Shown: positions 10,242 through 19,043 of the stretch, one piece after another
Layout of the letters: the number at the start of each line of letters is the position of its first letter
How positions within the stretch are numbered: the stretch's first letter is position 1
Source of the DNA: Candidatus Methylopumilus planktonicus
GTDB lineage: Bacteria; Pseudomonadota; Gammaproteobacteria; Burkholderiales; Methylophilaceae
Assembly (NCBI RefSeq): GCF_006364715.1
Contig: NZ_CP040984.1
Span: forward strand, 1,236,924-1,300,923
DNA: 64,000 nucleotides
Direction: 5' to 3'
Made by a program: the position numbers and the translations under genes
Notes under the pieces: model-generated
Databases searched by the model: none
The model's input: the letters and a program-made list of their open reading frames with translations, nothing else
What the model was told of the DNA's origin: nothing

Positions 10242-11260
10242 AATCATTTGCTGACCTCTTAATTACTTGGCATGCCAAGTCAGGTCGGCACCATTTACCC
10301 TGGCAGGAATCAAAAAACCCTTACAATGTTTGGGTATCAGAAATCATGTTGCAACAAACTCAAGTTGCAATTGTCATTGATTATTATCATCGATTCATGA
10401 AAAAATTCCCGACCATTAAGGCATTGGCAGATGCCGATGAAGAAGAAGTCATGCAATTATGGAGTGGTTTAGGATATTACCGCCGTGCGCGTTTTTTACA
10501 CGAAGGTGCTCAAATGATTATGGAAGAGATGGAAGGTGTCTTTCCTTCTCAATTCGATATGATGATGAAAATACCTGGCATTGGACGCTCTACCGCAGGT
10601 GCCATTTCAGCATTTTCGTTCAATCAAAAAAAAGCAATTCTCGATGGTAATGTCAAACGTGTCTTGAGCCGCTATTTTTTAGTTAGAGAATGGACAGGAT
10701 TACCTAAAACAGAAAAAAAATTATGGGGTTATGCTGAGTCGCTTCTTCCAGATAAAAACATTGCAACTTATACGCAAGCACTGATGGATTTAGGCGCTAC
10801 CGTATGCAGCAAAAAAACTTTGTGTGAAACTTGCCCATTAAAAAAAACATGCCTTGCATTTCAGAAGAATAAAGTGCATCTGGTACCAGCTTCTCGACCT
10901 CATAAAAAAATTCCAAATGAAACAACACACATGGTCATTGTTAAACATCATGACGAAGTTTTACTTATTAAGAGACCTCAGGGAGGTATATGGGGTGGGC
11001 TATGGTCGCTACCTCAGTATGAAGATCAAGCTGCGACATCTAAAGCTTGGATTAAAAAACATTTCGGATTAGAAACGAGCTTGATAGAAAAGGATCTTAA
11101 AGCTTCAACGACATTCACGCATTACAAGCTCGATATTACTTACAGTATATTGGAAGCTAAATCACAGCGCGCTAAATCTCCTCACACGTGGCTCTCAATA
11201 AATACTCTTGAGGGTGCAGCCATTCCTGCCATCATCAGGAAAATACTTTTAAAACTCTAA
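10238..11260 (+). CDS. mutY: A/G-specific adenine DNA glycosylase MutY
   Basis: Removes adenine mispaired with 8-oxoguanine. Visible features: catalytic Glu35 in WVSEIMLQQTQVA, helix-hairpin-helix MKIPGIGRSTAGA with Asp136 in ILDGNVKRVL, and four iron-sulfur cysteines C190, C196, C199, C205. Residues about 225-340 form the NUDIX-like 8-oxoG recognition domain. The first cysteine loop is CX5C, one residue shorter than the usual CX6C. The gene overlaps the ExoD-like gene by four bases and, convergently, the GNAT gene by 12. The association with envelope genes looks like operon packing, not a shared function. Confidence 0.95.
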   Translation: MKSFADLLITWHAKSGRHHLPWQESKNPYNVWVSEIMLQQTQVAIVIDYYHRFMKKFPTIKALADADEEEVMQLWSGLGYYRRARFLHEGAQMIMEEMEGVFPSQFDMMMKIPGIGRSTAGAISAFSFNQKKAILDGNVKRVLSRYFLVREWTGLPKTEKKLWGYAESLLPDKNIATYTQALMDLGATVCSKKTLCETCPLKKTCLAFQKNKVHLVPASRPHKKIPNETTHMVIVKHHDEVLLIKRPQGGIWGGLWSLPQYEDQAATSKAWIKKHFGLETSLIEKDLKASTTFTHYKLDITYSILEAKSQRAKSPHTWLSINTLEGAAIPAIIRKILLKL

Positions 11261-11683
11261 TGTCATATCGCGGTGCAGTATTTCAGCATCCAAATATGTG
11301 TCGCCCGTAACTTCAAATCCAAACTTCACATAAAAATTGATGGCGTTACATTGAGCACTGATATGAATACTAGAGAGTTGTTTAAGTTTTGCAGTCACAA
11401 TCGCATTTTCTATTAAAGTGCTCCCAACACCTTGACCTCGATATTTTTTTAATACTGCCATGCGTCCTAATTGCATTTGACTTTTAATTACAATAGCCCT
11501 CGCACACCCAATAGCTTCCTCATCTTTAAAAACTAAAAAGTGTATTGCCTTTTCATCCATGCCATCCCACTCTAATTCAGGCGTCACTTTTTGTTCTTGA
11601 ATAAATACTTTCTCGCGAATATTCTTGAGTTGCGCATGGCTATCTATCCACTTTACGATCTCAACTTTCAGATTATTTTTCAT
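11249..11683 (-). CDS. GNAT-family N-acetyltransferase
   Basis: A 144-aa GCN5-related acetyltransferase. The acetyl-CoA loop is RGQGVGS in motif A, preceded by LGRMAVLKKY. The region after it, LIENAIVTAKLKQLSSIHISAQ, continues the fold, and NFYVKFGFEVTG gives motif B. The substrate is unknown; family members acetylate amino groups of small molecules or proteins. The N-terminal VFIQEQKV resembles the ElaA-like branch. The gene is alone on the minus strand between mutY and doxX. Confidence 0.8.
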   Translation of the reverse strand: MKNNLKVEIVKWIDSHAQLKNIREKVFIQEQKVTPELEWDGMDEKAIHFLVFKDEEAIGCARAIVIKSQMQLGRMAVLKKYRGQGVGSTLIENAIVTAKLKQLSSIHISAQCNAINFYVKFGFEVTGDTYLDAEILHRDMTLEF

Positions 11684-11755
11684 AAGTGAAATGCTTGCAT
11701 CTTAATGCTGTTAGAGGCATGATGTGTTTTCTTTATATCTAATTTTAAGGATTAT

Positions 11756-12184
11756 ATGAATAAATTTTTACCTGCTATTGGACGTGTATTTATTGCACAA
11801 ATTTTTCTTGTATCCATTCTTATATCACTTAACGGCATTATGAACACACCTGATGGTTATATTGCCTACCAAAATGGATTGATGAGTCATGGTCTTCCAG
11901 GTATTTTTGCTCCGATCTCCGTCATTGTGCAACTTTTTGGTGGCTTTGCTCTCTTTGTGGGTTTTAAGACAAGACTGTTTGCACTTATATTAACGGTTTA
12001 TACATTTATCAATGCATTGTCTTATTTTTATACCGCTACATTACTGCCCTCTCCGGTGTTCCTGATTCCGCTTCAACAAGCACTTCAGTACACAGCGATT
12101 ACAGGCGGCCTTATTATTTTAATGCAGAATCCGGTCACGATCTTTGCGCTTGATAATGTAACAAACACAAAAAAACGTAAATAA
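11756..12184 (+). CDS. DoxX-family membrane protein
   Basis: A 142-aa protein with four predicted membrane helices and the DoxX-family pattern: an N-terminal GRVFIAQIFLVS, central PISVIVQLFGGFALFVGFKTR, and a C-terminal hydrophobic pair. Bacterial DoxX-like proteins are linked to redox or thiosulfate metabolism in some species, but most, including this one, have no proven role. AAGGA lies seven bases before the ATG. A strong terminator follows after 16 bases, so this is a single-gene transcript. Confidence 0.75.
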   Translation: MNKFLPAIGRVFIAQIFLVSILISLNGIMNTPDGYIAYQNGLMSHGLPGIFAPISVIVQLFGGFALFVGFKTRLFALILTVYTFINALSYFYTATLLPSPVFLIPLQQALQYTAITGGLIILMQNPVTIFALDNVTNTKKRK

Positions 12185-12198
12185 GATTTATGAGCATT

Positions 12199-12231
12199 TA
12201 AAAAAGCAGCCATCAAGGCTGCTTTTTTTAT
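12199..12231 (+). terminator. Rho-independent terminator after the DoxX-like gene
   Basis: Perfect 11-bp stem AAAAAGCAGCC / GGCTGCTTTTT around the loop ATCAA, followed by further T residues. It can work in both directions. Confidence 0.88.
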
Positions 12232-12331
12232 ATTGATCTATGTCACATATTGTTATCAATCATGGTTAGCATTAAAATATCTCATTAAGTTAGAATAGAA
12301 CTTATAGTTTACTAATATTAAGGAATTTATT

Positions 12332-12931
12332 ATGGCAGCAGCATCCACAAAATATACAAAGACCGCGATCGTCCTTCATTGGCTCATTGGTTTTGGCATT
12401 ATCTTTATGTTTTTATTAGGCTGGTATATGGAGGGCTTACCGAAAGAAGCTCCTAAAGCTATGAGTTTTGATTTATTTGATTTAGGCATTTATACATGGC
12501 AATTATCTGAAGAAACTTCACCGCGTTCTTTTTACTTTAATTTACATAAATCAATTGGTATTACGATCTTAGCTCTTATTGTATTTAGAATTTTTTGGAG
12601 AATTACACATCCAGCACCAGCGCTTATTAAAACCATGAAAGCTTGGGAAAAGAAATTAGCGAATGCTACCCACCATGCTTTATATCTCATTATGGTGTTA
12701 TTGCCTGTATCAGGTGTAGTAATGGCACTCTCTAGTAAATACGGCATTAAATGGTTTGGTATCCCTTTAGCAGAAGGCTTTGGCAATGAAAGTGTGAGAG
12801 ACTTCTTTAAAGTGATACATGAAAATATTGGTATATTACTACTCGCTCTTTTTGCCCTTCACGTGCTTGGTGTTCTTAAACATACATTTGTGAATAAAGA
12901 TGGCACTTTAAAGCGCATGACGTTTAAATAA
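12332..12931 (+). CDS. Cytochrome b561 family protein
   Basis: A 199-aa membrane di-haem cytochrome b of the bacterial b561 type. Four membrane helices carry the likely haem ligands: His16 in VLHWLIG, a histidine in NLHKSIGITI, HHALYLIMVLLPVSG, and C-terminal HENIGILLLALFALH. The family moves electrons from quinol, and an E. coli member oxidises superoxide, but the partner here is unknown. AAGGA sits seven bases before the ATG. It ends two bases before the convergent MacB-like gene, with no terminator between. Confidence 0.85.
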   Translation: MAAASTKYTKTAIVLHWLIGFGIIFMFLLGWYMEGLPKEAPKAMSFDLFDLGIYTWQLSEETSPRSFYFNLHKSIGITILALIVFRIFWRITHPAPALIKTMKAWEKKLANATHHALYLIMVLLPVSGVVMALSSKYGIKWFGIPLAEGFGNESVRDFFKVIHENIGILLLALFALHVLGVLKHTFVNKDGTLKRMTFK

Positions 12932-12933
12932 AT

Positions 12934-14157
12934 TTATTGATATCTTAAAGCTTCAATTGGATGAAGCTTGGCGGCCTTAGTTGCTGGATAATAACCAAAG
13001 AAGACACCCACACTCGCGGCCACTGAAAAAGCTAATACGATGGATCGCATTGAAATTAAAATTTCAGCGCCCACCATTTTTTTTACAATAAGTGCACCGC
13101 CCAATCCAAGCGCAATTCCAATCACGCAACCTACAATAGAAATCACACACGCCTCTAAAAGAAACTGAAGCAGAATATCTTTTTCACGCGCGCCTATCGC
13201 CATACGAATGCCGATTTCACGAGTGCGCTCAGTGACGGACACCAACATGATATTCATAATACCGATGCCACCTACAAGAAGCGAGATAGAAGCAATGGCT
13301 CCCAATAACATCGACATCGTTTTTGCAGTTTCACTTGCAGTTTTGGCCATAGCCGTTAAATTTCTCACTGAAAAATCACTTTCTGCATTTTCACGGATAT
13401 TATGTCGCTGACGAATCAAATCGTTAATCGCATCTTCAGCAACCCCCATATATTTTTCTGATTTGGCCTGCGCCATGATCATACGAACACTTCCTGGAAT
13501 TTGATTACCAAATAATTTTCTCTGCGCTGTTGTGATGGGGACAATAATAGTATCGTCCTGATCTCGGCCATCGAAGCTTTGTCCTTTACTTTCTAATACA
13601 CCCAAAATCATAAATGGGCTTTTTTTAATACGAATCGTTTTACCAATAGGATCTATATCATCACCAAATAAATTTTCAGCAACTGTTTTTCCAATGAGTG
13701 CCACACGATTTGCAGAGCGAATATCAGCATCTGAAAATAATTCTCCGCTATCGACATTCCATCCGCGAATAGAAAAATAGGTAGGGGAAGTGCCAATAAT
13801 CGATGTATTCCAATTGTTACCTGAAAAAATGATCTGTGCATTGCCAGTACTTATCGGCGCAATGGCTGCAATATCTTCCAAGTCCCCAACCGCATTCGCA
13901 TCATTTATATTGAGCGCTGAAGAATTGCCTGACCCACTTCTTGAGCCTGAGGCGCTTGAAGAGCCCGACAAAATCACGAATAGATTACTACCCATCGAAT
14001 CAATAGAACGTTTAATAGATTGTTGAGCGCCTTCCCCGATGGCCATCATCAATACCACAGCGCCTACACCAATCACCATACCTAACATAGTTAAGAATGT
14101 GCGAAGACGATTTGCACCCATGGCATGCCAAGCTTCGCTCAACATGGGAAAAAACAT
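12934..14157 (-). CDS. MacB-like ABC transporter permease
   Basis: Inner-membrane subunit (407 aa) of a MacB/LolC-type ABC transporter. One N-terminal helix (about 22-45), a large periplasmic domain (about 50-270), then three C-terminal helices with the family motif ERTREIGIRMAIGARE and the ending LHPIEALRYQ. In E. coli MacB the ATPase and permease are fused; here they are separate adjacent genes, a common variant. The start codon directly abuts the stop of the ATPase gene. With the adaptor and TolC-like gene it forms a complete tripartite pump. The cargo cannot be inferred; known ones include macrolides and secreted peptides. Confidence 0.9.
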   Translation of the reverse strand: MFFPMLSEAWHAMGANRLRTFLTMLGMVIGVGAVVLMMAIGEGAQQSIKRSIDSMGSNLFVILSGSSSASGSRSGSGNSSALNINDANAVGDLEDIAAIAPISTGNAQIIFSGNNWNTSIIGTSPTYFSIRGWNVDSGELFSDADIRSANRVALIGKTVAENLFGDDIDPIGKTIRIKKSPFMILGVLESKGQSFDGRDQDDTIIVPITTAQRKLFGNQIPGSVRMIMAQAKSEKYMGVAEDAINDLIRQRHNIRENAESDFSVRNLTAMAKTASETAKTMSMLLGAIASISLLVGGIGIMNIMLVSVTERTREIGIRMAIGAREKDILLQFLLEACVISIVGCVIGIALGLGGALIVKKMVGAEILISMRSIVLAFSVAASVGVFFGYYPATKAAKLHPIEALRYQ

Positions 14158-14865
14158 TTAAGCCTCTACCTTTTCTTTTTTATTGCGGTGATCTTCTACA
14201 ATTTTTCCATCTAAGAAACGCACTTGTCGGCTCGCGTGATCAGCAATATCGTTTTCATGAGTAACAATAATAATGGTGTTTCCAATTTGATTAAGCTCAT
14301 CAAATATTTTCATAATTTCATCGCTCGTTTTACTGTCTAAATTACCTGTAGGTTCATCAGCCAAAATAATGCGCGGTTGATTAACAAGAGCTCTTGCAAT
14401 AGCGACTCGCTGCTGCTGTCCCCCTGAAATTTGACTCGGCTTGGAATCAAAATAATTGCCTAGCCCCATTCTTTCTAAAATATTTTTAGCTATCTTTGTT
14501 CTTAATTCTTTTTGATCTTCAGCATAAACTAATGGCAATGATACATTTTCAACTAATGTTGATCGCGCAAGTAAATTAAATCCCTGAAAAACAAACCCAA
14601 TGGTTTTGTTACGAAGTTTTGCTAGCTCATTACTACTTAAAGATTTAACAGAATGTCCATCGAGCATGTATTCCCCTTTGGTAGGCCGATCTAGGCAACC
14701 TAAGATGTTCATGAAAGTTGATTTACCTGAGCCTGAAGGGCCCATGATTGCAACATATTCGCCATCATCAATCGCAAGATTCACATCTTTGAGAACAGGA
14801 AAAACGCCTGCAGCAGTATCGTAATCTTTATAAAGACCCTGAATCTCAATGACTTTTTTTGTCAT
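14158..14865 (-). CDS. MacB-like ABC transporter ATP-binding protein
   Basis: ATPase (235 aa) of the MacB/LolD branch. Walker A GPSGSGKST, Q-loop FVFQGFNLL, ABC signature ISGGQQQRVAIARAL, Walker B IILADEPTGNLD and the switch His in VTHE are all intact. It energises the permease encoded immediately downstream. It starts three bases after the adaptor gene, so the four genes tolC-like, macA-like, ATPase and permease form one tight operon. Confidence 0.92.
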   Translation of the reverse strand: MTKKVIEIQGLYKDYDTAAGVFPVLKDVNLAIDDGEYVAIMGPSGSGKSTFMNILGCLDRPTKGEYMLDGHSVKSLSSNELAKLRNKTIGFVFQGFNLLARSTLVENVSLPLVYAEDQKELRTKIAKNILERMGLGNYFDSKPSQISGGQQQRVAIARALVNQPRIILADEPTGNLDSKTSDEIMKIFDELNQIGNTIIIVTHENDIADHASRQVRFLDGKIVEDHRNKKEKVEA

Positions 14866-14868
14866 AGA

Positions 14869-16071
14869 TTAAAAGACTCGTGGCGGACGACTAGGGCCTT
14901 GTGCATTTGAACCGCCCGGTTTTTGATCTGTTGACATGTCAGCCGTAATCACAAATTCATTAGGCTTAATATCTGAAGTCACTATCTCAGTATATTTGCC
15001 ATTCGTAATGCTTGTTTTAACCCTAATCATTTCAGGCTTGTTATTTCTTAAGACATAAACTTTGCCAGAACCTAAACCGTCGTTCTTTGTTTTAGCTTTA
15101 TTGTCATCTGATTTTTTATCTTTCTTCATGGCTAATTTCATTTCTTCATTTTTAGGTCGATAACGTAAAGCCGCGTTAGGTACCAATAAAACATTGTCAT
15201 GTTTTGCAAAATTAATATTCACGTACGCTGTCATGCCTGGTAATAAAAGTTGATCTGGATTGTCCACTGAAATCACGACGTCATAAGTCACAACATTCGC
15301 TGTATTTGTTGGATTGAGTCTAATTTGTTTAACCATACCTTCAAAATTTTGATTAGGAAATGCATCTACATTAAATTTAGCTGTTTGGCCGACTCGAATA
15401 CGGCCAATATCTGCTTCCGCATAACTTGTATCGATTTGCATCTTGGATAAGTCTTGCGCAATTTTAAATAAAGTCGGTGTTTGTAAGCTTGCTGCCACCG
15501 TTTGACCGACATCCACCACACGGTCCACAACAACACCTGCAACAGGTGACTTAATAATGGAATAGCCATAATTCGTTTGATCACGTTTGAGTTGTGCTTT
15601 GGTCGTACTTAATTGTGCTTCGGCAGATTTTAGAGCTTGAATCGCTTGATCGAGCTCTTGTTTAGATACATATTCTTGTTGTAATAAGTTTCGCATTCTT
15701 GCTTCATTCGCTTTGGCTAATTCGAGTGAAGCTTCATTATTTTTTACATTACCTTGAGATTGTGCAATTTGTGCTTTAAATAATTCATCTTCAAGCTCTA
15801 AAAGGATTTGGCCTTTTTTTACCTGATCGTTATAGTCTGCGTAGATTTTTTTAACACGACCTGAAACTTGGGTGCCCACATTCACAAGCGACACAGGATT
15901 GATCGTACCATTGGCTGTCACATTTTGTTCAATATCGCCCATCGTGACTGGCTGGAGTCGATATAAATCTTCAGGTTTCTTTTTATTCGAGAGTTGATAC
16001 ACATAATAAGCACCAAATAGAAAAGCTAAAATTAAAGCAATATTAATTAAATGGGTGGCTAATTTTTTCAT
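14869..16071 (-). CDS. MacA-like periplasmic adaptor protein
   Basis: Membrane-fusion protein (400 aa) linking the ABC permease to an outer-membrane channel. An uncleaved N-terminal helix (about 6-27) is followed by the lipoyl half GTINPVSLVNVGTQVSGRV, an alpha-hairpin coiled coil (about 105-165), the second lipoyl half SPVAGVVVDRVVDVGQ, and beta-barrel and membrane-proximal domains. A lysine-rich insertion MKLAMKKDKKSDDNKAKTK lies in the last third, probably a surface loop. The C-terminal tail is rich in Gly, Pro and Ser. It is five bases from the TolC-like gene upstream. Confidence 0.9.
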   Translation of the reverse strand: MKKLATHLINIALILAFLFGAYYVYQLSNKKKPEDLYRLQPVTMGDIEQNVTANGTINPVSLVNVGTQVSGRVKKIYADYNDQVKKGQILLELEDELFKAQIAQSQGNVKNNEASLELAKANEARMRNLLQQEYVSKQELDQAIQALKSAEAQLSTTKAQLKRDQTNYGYSIIKSPVAGVVVDRVVDVGQTVAASLQTPTLFKIAQDLSKMQIDTSYAEADIGRIRVGQTAKFNVDAFPNQNFEGMVKQIRLNPTNTANVVTYDVVISVDNPDQLLLPGMTAYVNINFAKHDNVLLVPNAALRYRPKNEEMKLAMKKDKKSDDNKAKTKNDGLGSGKVYVLRNNKPEMIRVKTSITNGKYTEIVTSDIKPNEFVITADMSTDQKPGGSNAQGPSRPPRVF

Positions 16072-16076
16072 ATGTT

Positions 16077-17546
16077 TTACTGTCTTTTCTTTTCGGGCAA
16101 TTTTTGAATCATTGCATTATCAAGGACGCCTATCGATTGAGCAAGAGTTGTTCTTGCAATATTCCAATTTAAAACCGATTGTATTTTTTGTTGTTTTGCA
16201 TTGGCTAAAGCGCTTTGTGCATTGAGCGTATCAATAATATTTCCAACGCCTTCTTTGTAACGTCCTAATGCTACGCGCGAAGATTCTTCAGCGCTTAAAA
16301 GTAAGACATTAGACGCAGTAATCGATTCATTTGCTGTCTTTAAATTTTGATAAGCCGTCCAAACATCAAGGGATACCTGAAGTTTTAGCTGGTCTCTTTT
16401 TGAAGCATTCAGTTCTGCAGTGGCTTCAGCTGAACGAATAAGATAAGTAGGTTTATATCCTTCAAAAAGAGGAATACTTAAAAAAATGCCGAGTTGCGAA
16501 GTATTTTGAGAGGTTTGTCCTAATAAATTTTCATCATATTGATTGGAAGCGTCAATCCTAACTTTAGGTTTAGCATCTGCTTTGACGGACTCAATTTTAG
16601 CTAATGAAGCTTTTAGTTGTGCTTCACTAGCCATTAAGTCAGGCCTTTGAAGTCTTGCCTGCTCAATTAAAGCATCAATATCTTGATCTATTAATTCAGG
16701 AATATCATCAAGCTTGCTGTCAGCAATTTGAAAATTAATATTTGCAGGCGCTCCCATGACATTAGCAAGATTTCCATAAGCCACTTTCAATGTGCCTTCG
16801 TTTCTAAGTTTAGTCAGTGTGGCATTAGCAAATGAGGTTTGCGCTTGAAGCTTATCTGCAGGGGTGGCAACACCTGCAATATACTTAGCCTCGGCTGATT
16901 TAAAACTTTCTTGGGAAAGGCGCTCAGTCTCAATCGAGGCATTGAGAATTGCTCGACTTGCATGGACTTGATAAAACGCATTCACTGAAGCTAATAGAAC
17001 AGTTTGGACTATTGCATTTTGAGTAGCGCTTGCTGCTTTTAAAAGCTGATTAGCATTTTCAAAATTAGCATCGCGACTGCCGAAATCATACAAAAGATAA
17101 GATGCAACAATTCTGTTTGTAGCATTTGAATAGTTCGTTGTCCTATTTTTATTTTCTGTTGCGGATAATGTATCTGTCACTGATGGAAAGAAGAGTGATC
17201 GCGCTACGCCAACTTGTGCTGCTTGAACTTTAGCGTTTGCATAAACTTCTCTTGTTTGAGGGTTATGACAAAGTGCCGCTTCGGTGACTTCAACCAAAGA
17301 TAAAGGTTTGTCATAAGCCTTCTGACTGCATGGGTCACCTCCTGATGAATCGATATAACCATCTGGGATAAGTTGAATATTTCCTTCTTTTAAATCCTTG
17401 TCTGAATACCATATTGATTCAAGCGCGTGAGCTGGAATAAGGGCTCCTAATAAAGAAAAGGTAAGAAAAAAACGAGGAAAATTCAAATGTGAAAATCTTT
17501 TTAAAAAAAGCTTGTTAAGTGCTTCATATAGACAAAATCTTAGCAT
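16077..17546 (-). CDS. TolC-family outer-membrane efflux protein
   Basis: Outer-membrane channel of the type I export / tripartite pump class. Two repeated OEP domains are rich in Ala, Gln and Asn, with long coiled-coil helices; SLVEVTEAALCHNPQTREVYANA is the usual start of the first repeat. The frame is open to a TTG at 17573, but I choose the ATG at 17546 (489 aa); the signal region then ends near FSLLGALIPAHA. An even later start cannot be excluded. First gene of the macA-macB-like operon. An 11-residue stretch with Cys-Ser (GGDPCSQ) follows the leader. Confidence 0.86.
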   Translation of the reverse strand: MLRFCLYEALNKLFLKRFSHLNFPRFFLTFSLLGALIPAHALESIWYSDKDLKEGNIQLIPDGYIDSSGGDPCSQKAYDKPLSLVEVTEAALCHNPQTREVYANAKVQAAQVGVARSLFFPSVTDTLSATENKNRTTNYSNATNRIVASYLLYDFGSRDANFENANQLLKAASATQNAIVQTVLLASVNAFYQVHASRAILNASIETERLSQESFKSAEAKYIAGVATPADKLQAQTSFANATLTKLRNEGTLKVAYGNLANVMGAPANINFQIADSKLDDIPELIDQDIDALIEQARLQRPDLMASEAQLKASLAKIESVKADAKPKVRIDASNQYDENLLGQTSQNTSQLGIFLSIPLFEGYKPTYLIRSAEATAELNASKRDQLKLQVSLDVWTAYQNLKTANESITASNVLLLSAEESSRVALGRYKEGVGNIIDTLNAQSALANAKQQKIQSVLNWNIARTTLAQSIGVLDNAMIQKLPEKKRQ

Positions 17547-17789
17547 GGGTTGTGACAAATAGACTAGATTCAAGCCTATTTAATTCAAAAAAAGGGGTAA
17601 TTACTTGGCTAAACTTTAATAATGATCTTGGGTTATTAAATCGACAAGATAAAAAAGGCAATTTTTTTATGCCTGTTTTAAGCTCAAAATTTAATTCTGA
17701 TTCGTTGTTAAAAGCCTTAATTTTTTAGGGATTAAAAACCTCGAGAATCAGTGTTAAAATCAATTATTCCTAGTATAATTTTTTGTAAC

Positions 17790-19043
17790 ATGTTGAAAAA
17801 TCTAAAAAAAATCCTATATATTGCTTTAATTAATTTAAGTCTAAGCATTTCAGCAATTGCATCACCCAACTTTACTTTGCAGGACTTAATAGATATTGCA
17901 AAAAGGGAAAATCCTATTTTAGATGTTCTTAAAGCTAAAGAGGACGCAGCCAGATCAAGTGTTGTGACTGCTGAATCTTATCTTAATCCAGAAATTGAGC
18001 TCGGCACAGGGCCCTCTCGTTTTAGAACGCCGAATTACAGTGCTAATCAACGAAGAAATTATGGGGTAAATATATCCCAACCTCTTGAGTTTCCAAACGT
18101 TCGTGGCGCAAAAAAAGCGGTTGCCGAATCCAGAGTCAATTACGCTTCATCTGTCACCGAGGCCACAATGATTAATTTGTCGTTACAAATTAAAAAGGCT
18201 TTCTATGATGTACTTCAAAACGAAGCTGTCTTAAAAATTGCCGAGGGTGATCGTGATGCATTAAAAAATATCCGCGAAAAGGTTGCTCTCCGAGTCGAGG
18301 TTGGCGAAGCACCGAGATATGAATTAATTAAAGCAGATACAGAATTGGTTGCAGCACAAAGAGATGCGGATGCCGCGTTATTACGAATTTCTGAGAGTAA
18401 ATTTTATCTCAGAGGCTTGGTCAGTAAATCACTTACTGATTCATTTAGTTTAGTAGGCTCACTTCCTCCGAGTGATATTAATCTTAACGCTGATTTATTA
18501 AAAAATGAAATTACTAAAAGTCCAAAATTAAAACAAATCAAAGCCTCAGCAGATATTGCAGAAAATCGATTGCGATTAGAAGAGAAACTTATCAATCCAG
18601 GATTAACGCTTAATGCTGGCGTTGATCAAGATCCTGATATTACAAGCTATCGTTTTGGCGTAAGCATCCCCATTCCTATTTGGAATCAAAGACAAGGACA
18701 AATAGGCGAGGCGGCGGCTGGATATAGAGAACTACAAGCGCAATATACAGACCAGGAATTGGCTCTAAAGCGAGACATTGAGTCTGCTTTTCAGCGCTAC
18801 CTCATTGCTCAACAGCAGGTTAAAACTTTTGAGTCAGGCCTTCTGAGTCAAGCAGAATCAGTCTTAAAAGTAGCTGAGGCAGCTTATCGCTATGGGGAGC
18901 GAGGTATTCTCGAATACTTAGATGCACAAAGAACTTTTCGTTTAGTTCGCAAAGACTATCTAGCATCAAAATATGATTACATTGTAGCTATTTTAGAAAT
19001 TGAACAACTATTAGGTATGGATATCCTGGAGAATAAAATTTAA
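17790..19043 (+). CDS. CzcC/CusC-like outer-membrane efflux protein
   Basis: TolC-superfamily channel of the heavy-metal RND type. The signal peptide is MLKNLKKILYIALINLSLSISAIA, followed by NFTLQDLIDIAKRENP, as in CzcC proteins, then two OEP repeats ending in YRYGERGILEYLDAQRT. The frame is open upstream from a GTG at 17751, but a TATAAT at 17774-17779 lies inside that extension, so the ATG at 17790 is preferred (417 aa). No clear Shine-Dalgarno is present; the leader would be only a few bases. It is followed without a gap by the adaptor gene. Confidence 0.85.
   Translation: MLKNLKKILYIALINLSLSISAIASPNFTLQDLIDIAKRENPILDVLKAKEDAARSSVVTAESYLNPEIELGTGPSRFRTPNYSANQRRNYGVNISQPLEFPNVRGAKKAVAESRVNYASSVTEATMINLSLQIKKAFYDVLQNEAVLKIAEGDRDALKNIREKVALRVEVGEAPRYELIKADTELVAAQRDADAALLRISESKFYLRGLVSKSLTDSFSLVGSLPPSDINLNADLLKNEITKSPKLKQIKASADIAENRLRLEEKLINPGLTLNAGVDQDPDITSYRFGVSIPIPIWNQRQGQIGEAAAGYRELQAQYTDQELALKRDIESAFQRYLIAQQQVKTFESGLLSQAESVLKVAEAAYRYGERGILEYLDAQRTFRLVRKDYLASKYDYIVAILEIEQLLGMDILENKI

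Noticed and set aside
12240..12275. Fur-box-like AT-rich dyad before cytochrome b561.
   Set aside because: Match to the Fur consensus is too partial to support.
17519..17728. Open frame of 69 codons between the two efflux operons.
   Set aside because: Overlaps the tolC-like start, no Shine-Dalgarno, composition typical of non-coding AT-rich sequence.
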